A DNA stretch of 14,114 nt from Actinomycetes bacterium. GTDB taxonomy: Bacteria; Actinomycetota; Actinomycetes; Actinomycetales; Microbacteriaceae. Location of the stretch: NCBI GenBank assembly GCA_023451265.1, contig JAEYAG010000113.1, forward strand, positions 1 through 14,114, in the 5' to 3' direction. Of this stretch, positions 8,947 through 14,114 are shown piece by piece. Made by a program: the position numbers and the translations under genes. Numbering within the stretch: the first letter of the stretch is position 1; every line of letters begins with the position of its first letter. The notes beneath the pieces were generated by a model. The model saw only the letters and a list, made by a program, of their open reading frames with translations. It searched no databases and was not told where the DNA came from.

Positions 8947-11481
8947 ATGGATCGCGACCGTTTCCCCGTCGACGAGTGGCGTCTGATCGAGAAGAGGTTC
9001 TCGCTCGACGACGTCGGCGTCACCGAGACGCTGTTCACCCTCGGCAACGGCTACCTGGGGCTGCGGGGCAACCACCCCGAGGGTGGCCACGCGCACGAGC
9101 ACGGCACGTTCATCAACGGCTTCCACGAGACCTTCCCGATCCGTCACGCCGAGCAGGCGTACGGGTTCGCCGAGGTCGGGCAGACGATCATCAACGCACC
9201 GGACGCCAAGGTCATGCGCGTGTACGTCGACGATGAGCCGCTCGACTTCGACACCGCGGACATCCGCGAGTACGAGCGGGTGCTCGACATGCGCCGCGGC
9301 GTGTTGACGCGTCATCTGCGGTGGGTGACCCCCGCCGGCAAGGACGTCCAGATCGATGTCGATCGGCTCGTCTCGTTCGACGAGAAGCACCTCGCGGTGA
9401 TGCGGCTGAGGGTGACGGTGCTGAACTCCGACGCCCCGGTCACGATCGCCTGCCAGCTGGTGAACCGGCAGGATGGCGAGGACGTGTACGGCGGCACGGC
9501 CCCCGGCAAGCAGCGCGCCGGCTTCGACCCGCGCAAGGCCGAGAAGATCGCCGAGCGCGTGCTGGCGCCGCAGGAATACTGGCAGGACGGCGGACGCACC
9601 GCACTGTCGTACCGCGTGACCGAGTCGGGCATGACGATCGCCGTCGTGGCCGACCACCTCATCGACACCGAGAACGAGTACTCGGCGCGGACCTCGGTGG
9701 AGCCGGACATCGCGAAGAACGTGTTCCGCGTGCAGGCGAAGGCCGGCGTGCCGGTCACCGTCACCAAGCTCGTCAGCTACCACACCTCCCGCGGGGTCCC
9801 CACGCGCGAACTCGTCGACCGGGGGCGCCGGACGCTCGACCGGGTCGCCGCGGAGGGCGTGCAGTCCGCGTTCGACCGGCAGGCGGAGTGGCTCGACGGA
9901 TTCTGGCGCCGCTCCGACGTCGTCATCGAAGGTCACGCCGATCTGCAGCAGGCGACGCGCTGGTGCCTCTTCCAGCTCGCGCAGGCCGCCGCCCGCGCCG
10001 ACGGCCTCGGTGTGCCGGCCAAGGGCGTGTCCGGGTCGGGCTACAGCGGCCATTACTTCTGGGACACCGAGATCTACGTGCTCCCGTTCCTCACCTACAC
10101 GACGCCGCTGTGGGCGCGCAACGCGCTGCGGATGCGGTACCTCATGCTGCCGGCCGCCCGTCGGCGCGCCGCGCAGCTGAACGAAGCGGGCGCCCTGTTC
10201 CCGTGGCGGACGATCAGCGGCGAGGAGGCGTCGGCGTATTACGCCGCCGGCACCGCGCAGTACCACATCAACGCCGACGTGAGCTTCGCGCTCGGCAAGT
10301 ACGTGCGCGCGACCGGCGACGACGACTTCCTTTACCGGGAGGGCGTGGACATCGCCGTGGAGACCGCGCGACTGTGGGCGACGCTCGGCTTCTGGAGGTA
10401 CAACGAGGACGGTCAGCCCGAGGTGTTCCACATCCACGGCGTGACCGGCCCGGACGAGTACACGACGGTCGTCAACGACAACCTGTTCACGAACGTCATG
10501 GCCCGCTTCAACCTGCGCTTCGCGGCGCGGGTGGTGCGCGAGATGGCCGAGGCGGCGCCGGAGGCGTACGCCCTCATGGCGGAGCGGCTCGACCTCGACC
10601 CCGCCGAGCCCGACGCGTGGGATGCCGCGGCCGAGGCCATGCACATCCCGTACAGCGAGGGTCTCGGCATCCACCCTCAGGACGCGGTGTTCCTGGAGCG
10701 GGAGGTGTGGGACCTCGAGTCCACTCCGCCGGAGCAGCGGCCGCTGCTGCTGCACTTCCACCCGCTCGTCATCTACCGGTACCAGGTGCTCAAGCAGGCG
10801 GACGTCGTGCTGGCGCTGTATCTGCAGGGCAACCACTTCACCGACGAGGAGAAGCTCGCCGACTTCGAGTACTACGACCCGCTGACGACGGGGGACTCGA
10901 CCCTGTCGGCGGTCGTGCAGGCGATCCTCGCGGCGGAGGTCGGGTACCAGGACCTCGCGCTGCAGTACTTCGCGCAGTCGATCTTCGTCGACCTCGGTGA
11001 CCTGCACCACAACGCGGCCGACGGCGTGCACGTCGCGTCGGCGGGCGGGGTGTGGACGGCGCTGGTCGCCGGGTTCGGCGGCATGCGCGACCACTACGGC
11101 GAGCTGAGCTTCGACCCGCGTCTGCCCGAGGCCTGGCCGTCGCTGTCGTACACGCTGCACTGGCAGGGCACGGAGCTGAAGGTGCGCATCACGCGCGACG
11201 CGATGACGGTGGATGCCGCCGGTGGCGGTCCGGTCTCGTTCTCGGTGCGCGGCGCGGCCGTGACGATCGAGCCCGGCGGGTCGGTCACGGTGCCGCTGGA
11301 CGGGCAGGGTCCCCGGCTCAGCGGACGGCCGACGCTGAGCGACATCGGCGAGTCGCTGCGCGAGGACGGCACGCTGCTGTCGGCGTCGGTCCCGACGATG
11401 ACCACGAGCATCCCGGTGATCACCGGCAGCCAGCCGGTGGTGGCCGCCGGGGACGATTCCGCGCTGGGCATCGACACCTGA
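8947..11481 (+). CDS. Glycoside hydrolase family 65 protein, probable disaccharide phosphorylase
   Basis: An 844-residue GH65 protein (trehalose, maltose or kojibiose phosphorylase type). An N-terminal beta-sandwich begins near TLGNGYLGLRGN, then comes the (alpha/alpha)6 barrel with the general acid Glu504 in HGVTGPDEYTTVVNDN. Phosphate-site features of phosphorylases are visible: Lys616-Gln617 in LKQADVVLA, Ser651-Thr652 in GDSTLS and His695 in GVHVASAGG. They favour phosphorolysis over hydrolysis, but the sugar linkage cannot be read by eye. A polar tail of 60 residues (785-844) follows the last beta domain. I chose the ATG at 8947 because GAAGGG at 8932-8937 lies nine bases upstream and the MDRDRFPVDEW start fits the family. 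The alternative ATG at 8899 overlaps the HAD stop and would add 16 residues. The enzyme is probably cytoplasmic, as no signal peptide is seen. Confidence 0.9.
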   Translation: MDRDRFPVDEWRLIEKRFSLDDVGVTETLFTLGNGYLGLRGNHPEGGHAHEHGTFINGFHETFPIRHAEQAYGFAEVGQTIINAPDAKVMRVYVDDEPLDFDTADIREYERVLDMRRGVLTRHLRWVTPAGKDVQIDVDRLVSFDEKHLAVMRLRVTVLNSDAPVTIACQLVNRQDGEDVYGGTAPGKQRAGFDPRKAEKIAERVLAPQEYWQDGGRTALSYRVTESGMTIAVVADHLIDTENEYSARTSVEPDIAKNVFRVQAKAGVPVTVTKLVSYHTSRGVPTRELVDRGRRTLDRVAAEGVQSAFDRQAEWLDGFWRRSDVVIEGHADLQQATRWCLFQLAQAAARADGLGVPAKGVSGSGYSGHYFWDTEIYVLPFLTYTTPLWARNALRMRYLMLPAARRRAAQLNEAGALFPWRTISGEEASAYYAAGTAQYHINADVSFALGKYVRATGDDDFLYREGVDIAVETARLWATLGFWRYNEDGQPEVFHIHGVTGPDEYTTVVNDNLFTNVMARFNLRFAARVVREMAEAAPEAYALMAERLDLDPAEPDAWDAAAEAMHIPYSEGLGIHPQDAVFLEREVWDLESTPPEQRPLLLHFHPLVIYRYQVLKQADVVLALYLQGNHFTDEEKLADFEYYDPLTTGDSTLSAVVQAILAAEVGYQDLALQYFAQSIFVDLGDLHHNAADGVHVASAGGVWTALVAGFGGMRDHYGELSFDPRLPEAWPSLSYTLHWQGTELKVRITRDAMTVDAAGGGPVSFSVRGAAVTIEPGGSVTVPLDGQGPRLSGRPTLSDIGESLREDGTLLSASVPTMTTSIPVITGSQPVVAAGDDSALGIDT

Positions 11482-11510
11482 GTCCGTGCGGCCCGGCGGC
11501 GGTCGGCCGT

Positions 11511-12662
11511 TCAGGTGGCGCGTTCCGCGGCATCCGTCGCCGTGAAACCGCGTGTCGCGCCACCGGAACGCTCCGCGACGATCGCGCGCACCGCGTCGCG
11601 CCCGGCGCGGTTCGCGCCGACGGTGGATTGCGACGGGCCGTAGCCGATGAGGAACAGGCGCGGCTCGTCGGTCGCGCGCCCGTTCGCGACGCGGATGCCG
11701 CCGGCCGCCGTCCGCAGTCGGAGCGGCGCGAGGTGCGCGATGTCGGCGCGGAAGCCGGTGGCCCACAGGATCACGTCGGCGCGCTCGAACGTGCCGTCGG
11801 GCATGCGCACCCCGTCGGGTTCGAGGGCGGTGAACATCGGATGCCGCACGAGCACGCCGCGCGCCTGTGCGGCGCGTGCCCAGGGCGTCCAGTGCTGCCC
11901 GGTGACCGAGATGACGCTCCCGGGCGGCTCACCGCGGCGGACCCTCTCCTCGACGCCGGCGATCGCCGCGACGCGTGCCGCGGTGTCGAACTCCGCAGCA
12001 TCCCACCGCACCTCGCGCCGGGTCACCCAGAACGTGTCGGCGACGCGGGAGATCTCCTCGAGCAGCTGCACCGCCGAGATGTCGGCGCCGACGATGACGA
12101 CGCGGAGCCCTGCGAACGCGTCGGCAGAGACGTAGTCGTGCACGTGGAGCTGATGCCCCCGGAACGTCTCGGCGCCGGGGGAGTGCGGCCAGAACGGCCG
12201 TCGCCACGTGCCGGTCGCGTTGATGACGTACAGCGCCGCCCAGTCGCCGTGATCGGTCTCGACGATCAGTCGTCCGTGCGGGTCGTCGTCGGCACGGCGC
12301 ACCGCCCGCACCCGGACGGGCCGCCGAATCCGCAGGTCGAAGCGGCGCTCGTACTCGGCGAAATAGGCGGGGAGCACCTCGCGCGCCGGCTGCGCCGGAT
12401 CGGCCGGCGGCACCGGGAAGCCGGGGAGCTCGTGGATGCCGTTGACCGTCGCCATCCGCAGCGACGCCCACCGGTGCTGCCACGCGCCGCCCGGAGCCGT
12501 CTCCGCGTCGAGCACCACGAACGAGGGGGAGCCAGCGTCGGGATCGGATGACGCCGGGGCGTCGCCCGCCGGCGTGAAGCCGCGCCGGCGCAGGTGGTAT
12601 GCGGCGGACAGCCCCGCCTGACCCGCGCCGATCACGACGACGTCGACGGGCTGCGCTTCCAC
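11511..12662 (-). CDS. Flavin-containing monooxygenase-like oxidoreductase
   Basis: A 383-residue FAD/NAD(P)-binding protein of the ArsO/YczI-like monooxygenase group. The FAD Rossmann motif GAGQAG is at 12-17. The FMO-identifying pattern FxGxxxHxxxY is at 167-177 (FRGHQLHVHDY), and ATGFR lies in the C-terminal part. The second Rossmann motif reads GADISA at 192-197, with Asp194 where a Gly is expected, which may harm NADPH binding. A Pro/Ala/Asp-rich insert of about 17 residues (31-47) separates the first helix from the second strand. I chose the GTG at 12662 because homology begins just after it. The frame stays open to about 12911, but that stretch is Pro- and Arg-rich and overlaps the dnaX promoter. 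Only a weak AGGG lies just before the GTG. The gene converges on GH65 with 29 bases between stops. The substrate is unknown and no arsenic genes are nearby. Confidence 0.8.
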   Translation of the reverse strand: MEAQPVDVVVIGAGQAGLSAAYHLRRRGFTPAGDAPASSDPDAGSPSFVVLDAETAPGGAWQHRWASLRMATVNGIHELPGFPVPPADPAQPAREVLPAYFAEYERRFDLRIRRPVRVRAVRRADDDPHGRLIVETDHGDWAALYVINATGTWRRPFWPHSPGAETFRGHQLHVHDYVSADAFAGLRVVIVGADISAVQLLEEISRVADTFWVTRREVRWDAAEFDTAARVAAIAGVEERVRRGEPPGSVISVTGQHWTPWARAAQARGVLVRHPMFTALEPDGVRMPDGTFERADVILWATGFRADIAHLAPLRLRTAAGGIRVANGRATDEPRLFLIGYGPSQSTVGANRAGRDAVRAIVAERSGGATRGFTATDAAERAT

Positions 12663-12743
12663 ACCCTGTGCAACGCGCGCCGCCGCGCGCTGTTCCCACC
12701 CCACCCCGCCCCGCAGCGCCGCGCCTCGCTCGTCGAGTGCGCC

Positions 12744-12799
12744 CGCTCTCGCCGAGAGCGCCCGTTGTGGACGGTCTGCAGGGGGTGATCTCGGCGAGA
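12744..12799. repeat. Pair of palindromes built on TCTCGSCGAGA
   Basis: The first site (12744-12760) is CGCTCTCGCCGAGAGCG, a palindrome with 8-base arms around one C. The second (12789-12799) is TCTCGGCGAGA with 5-base arms. The 11-base cores are exact reverse complements of each other, and their centres (12752 and 12794) are 42 bp apart, about four helical turns. Flanks also agree when the second is reversed, roughly 17 of 22 positions by eye. This could be an operator pair or a dispersed extragenic palindrome. Confidence 0.7.
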
Positions 12800-12818
12800 A
12801 CAGGCCCGGTCGGCGACA

Positions 12819-12884
12819 GGGGGAAGGGGAGAGCGGAGGGGGCGGGGACTGCAGGGGTGGGATGCCGGGGCGCGATGTCGGGGG
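12819..12884 (+). other. G-run tract with G-quadruplex potential
   Basis: Eight runs of three to five G lie within 66 bases (12819-12823, 12826-12829, 12838-12842, 12844-12847, 12854-12857, 12859-12861, 12867-12870, 12880-12884). All are on the plus strand, immediately before the dnaX -10 box. The first four runs alone fit a quadruplex pattern with loops of two, eight and one bases. Confidence 0.6.
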
Positions 12885-12891
12885 CACACCG

Positions 12892-12897
12892 TAGTCT
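12892..12897 (+). promoter_or_regulatory. Probable -10 box for leaderless dnaX transcript
   Basis: TAGTCT is followed by six bases and then the GTG start of dnaX at 12904. No Shine-Dalgarno sequence is present. The place where a -35 would fall is G-rich and does not match a consensus. Confidence 0.55.
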
Positions 12898-12903
12898 GTT
12901 CTG

Positions 12904-14114
12904 GTGACCACCGCCCTGTACCGCCGCTACCGTCCCGAGACGTTCGGCGAGATGATCGGGCAGGCGCAGGTCACCGAGCCGCTCATGACGGCGCTGCGCA
13001 GCGACCGGGTCGGTCATGCGTACCTGTTCAGCGGTCCGCGCGGCTGCGGCAAGACGACGTCGGCGCGCATCCTCGCCCGCTGTCTGAACTGCGCTGAGGG
13101 CCCCACCGACACCCCGTGCGGCGTGTGCGACAGCTGTGTCGAGCTGAGCCGCGGCGGCGGCGGTTCGCTCGACGTGGTCGAGATCGATGCGGCATCCCAC
13201 AACGGCGTCGACGACGCCCGCGACCTGCGCGAACGCGCCATCTTCGCCCCCGCGCGCGACCGGTTCAAGATCTTCATCCTCGACGAGGCGCACATGGTCA
13301 CGGCGCAGGGGTTCAACGCCCTGCTGAAGCTCGTCGAGGAGCCGCCGGAGCACGTCAAGTTCATCTTCGCGACGACCGAGCCCGAGAAGGTCATCGGCAC
13401 GATCCGCTCGCGCACCCACCACTATCCGTTCCGGCTCGTCGCTCCCGCCGCCATGCTCGAGTACGTCGAGCAGCTGTGCGCCCAGGAAGGCGTGCAGGTC
13501 GAGGCCGGCGTGCTGCCGCTCGTGGTCCGCGCCGGCGGCGGTTCGCCGCGCGACACGCTGTCGCTCCTCGACCAGCTGATCGCCGGCTCCGACCCGTCGA
13601 CGGGGTCCGAGGCCGCCCTGGTGAGATACGAGCGGGCGGTGTCGCTGCTCGGCTACACGCACGCCGAACTGCTCGACGAGGTCGTGACGGCGTTCTCCGC
13701 GCACGACGCCGCGGCCGCGTTCGCCGCCGTCGACCGGGTGGTGCAGACGGGACAGGACCCGCGCCGCTTCGTCGACGACCTGCTCGAGCGCCTGCGCGAC
13801 CTCATCATCGTCGCGGCGACCGGTGCCGGCGCGGGCGCCGTGCTGCGCGGCATCCCCGCCGACGAGCTCGAGCGCATGGGGCGTCAGGCCTCGGCGTTCG
13901 GCACCGACCGCCTCTCCCGCATCGCGGACCTCGTCGTCGGCACGCTCGACGACATGACCGGCGCGACCTCGCCGCGACTGCAGCTCGAACTGCTCGTGGC
14001 GCGCGTCCTCGCGCACACCGACGCGGTCGCCCCTGCCGCTGCGTCGCCCGTGACGGCGTCGCCGCCCGCGGCAGCTGCCGCGCCCGCCGCCCCGGCGACC
14101 CCCGTGGCTCCGGC
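12904..14114 (+). CDS. dnaX: DNA polymerase III subunit gamma/tau, C-terminus cut by window edge
   Basis: The first 403 residues of the clamp-loader ATPase that loads the sliding clamp and couples the replicative polymerases. It starts MTTALYRRYRPETFGEMIGQ. Walker A is GPRGCGKTT at 44-52, the zinc cysteines are 63, 72, 75 and 78, and Walker B is FILDEAH at 124-130. The arginine-finger motif usually written SRC reads Ser169-Arg170-Thr171, as known in other actinobacteria. The AAA+ and lid domains run to about 240 and the collar domain to about 365. The window ends in an Ala/Pro-rich linker, so nothing can be said about the tau tail or any frameshift site. The start is GTG, apparently leaderless. 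There is no stop before the window edge. Confidence 0.96.
   Translation, partial: MTTALYRRYRPETFGEMIGQAQVTEPLMTALRSDRVGHAYLFSGPRGCGKTTSARILARCLNCAEGPTDTPCGVCDSCVELSRGGGGSLDVVEIDAASHNGVDDARDLRERAIFAPARDRFKIFILDEAHMVTAQGFNALLKLVEEPPEHVKFIFATTEPEKVIGTIRSRTHHYPFRLVAPAAMLEYVEQLCAQEGVQVEAGVLPLVVRAGGGSPRDTLSLLDQLIAGSDPSTGSEAALVRYERAVSLLGYTHAELLDEVVTAFSAHDAAAAFAAVDRVVQTGQDPRRFVDDLLERLRDLIIVAATGAGAGAVLRGIPADELERMGRQASAFGTDRLSRIADLVVGTLDDMTGATSPRLQLELLVARVLAHTDAVAPAAASPVTASPPAAAAAPAAPATPVAP

Larger units (their letters stand above)
12663..12903. other. Divergent non-coding region between monooxygenase and dnaX
   Basis: These 241 bases hold no believable gene, only low-complexity open frames with long proline or arginine runs. 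They contain two related palindromes (12744-12760 and 12789-12799), a G-run tract (12819-12884) and the TAGTCT box of dnaX. No convincing promoter for the minus-strand gene was found. Confidence 0.7.

Noticed and set aside
11489..11509. Possible bidirectional terminator between the converging GH65 and monooxygenase genes (CGGCC/GGCCG)
   Set aside because: Only a 5 bp stem with an 11-base loop and no T-run; such matches are common by chance at this GC content.
8518..11766. A very long open frame (over 1000 codons) antisense to the HAD and GH65 genes
   Set aside because: Its product is low-complexity Arg/His/Val/Asp-rich sequence typical of the complementary frame of GC-rich genes. The sense strand encodes clear GH65 and HAD motifs.
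12663..12911. N-terminal extension of the monooxygenase to a start near 12911
   Set aside because: The extension is Pro/Arg-rich, corresponds to the G-run tract and palindromes, and overlaps the dnaX start. Family homology begins just after the GTG at 12662.
13402..13420. Loss of the Cys in the DnaX SRC motif (Ser-Arg-Thr here) as a defect
   Set aside because: The Ser and Arg finger are kept, and Thr at this place is, to my knowledge, normal in actinobacterial DnaX.

Overview
The window is about 14.1 kb of very GC-rich DNA with almost no spare sequence. Codons end mostly in G or C, and several genes start with GTG and have no ribosome binding site. The gene set (MoxR/DUF58/transglutaminase cluster, long Pta, HAD plus GH65 pair, a DnaX with Ser-Arg-Thr in place of the usual Ser-Arg-Cys) points to an actinobacterium, most likely Microbacteriaceae such as Microbacterium. 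That placement is an inference from style and gene content, not from a marker gene. I see no mobile element, CRISPR array, tRNA, rRNA or phage signal.

Left part (1-4522, minus strand): a tight three-gene unit read right to left. It encodes a MoxR AAA+ ATPase (3542-4522), a DUF58 membrane protein (2278-3531) and a TgpA-like membrane transglutaminase (1-2291, cut by the window edge). Gaps are about 10 bp and then a 14 bp overlap, so it is one operon. It probably works in the cell envelope, with the ATPase acting on or through the DUF58 protein and the transglutaminase-like domain outside the membrane. The target is unknown.

Centre (4523-8131): a short divergent region holds the small SRP RNA gene (about 4606-4703, plus strand). 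It is followed by pta (4773-6929) and ackA (6926-8131), which overlap by four bases. They form the phosphotransacetylase/acetate kinase pathway linking acetyl-CoA, acetyl phosphate, acetate and ATP.

Right-centre (8174-11481): a beta-phosphoglucomutase-like HAD protein and a GH65 glycoside phosphorylase-like enzyme. The pair resembles the mycobacterial Rv3400-Rv3401 arrangement. The likely logic is phosphorolysis of an alpha-linked disaccharide to beta-glucose 1-phosphate, then conversion to glucose 6-phosphate.

Right end (11511-14114): a flavin-dependent monooxygenase-like protein on the minus strand (11511-12662), convergent with GH65, and the start of dnaX (12904 onward, plus strand, cut by the window end). 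The 241 bp between them is the most structured non-coding DNA here. It holds two related palindromes in inverted orientation, a dense G-run tract, and a probable leaderless promoter for dnaX.

Most genes are well-known families. The points worth a second look are a shared TANNCT box set 6-7 nt before GTG starts, the palindrome pair and G-tract before dnaX, a Gly-to-Asp change in the second nucleotide-binding motif of the monooxygenase, and the unknown role of the MoxR operon.
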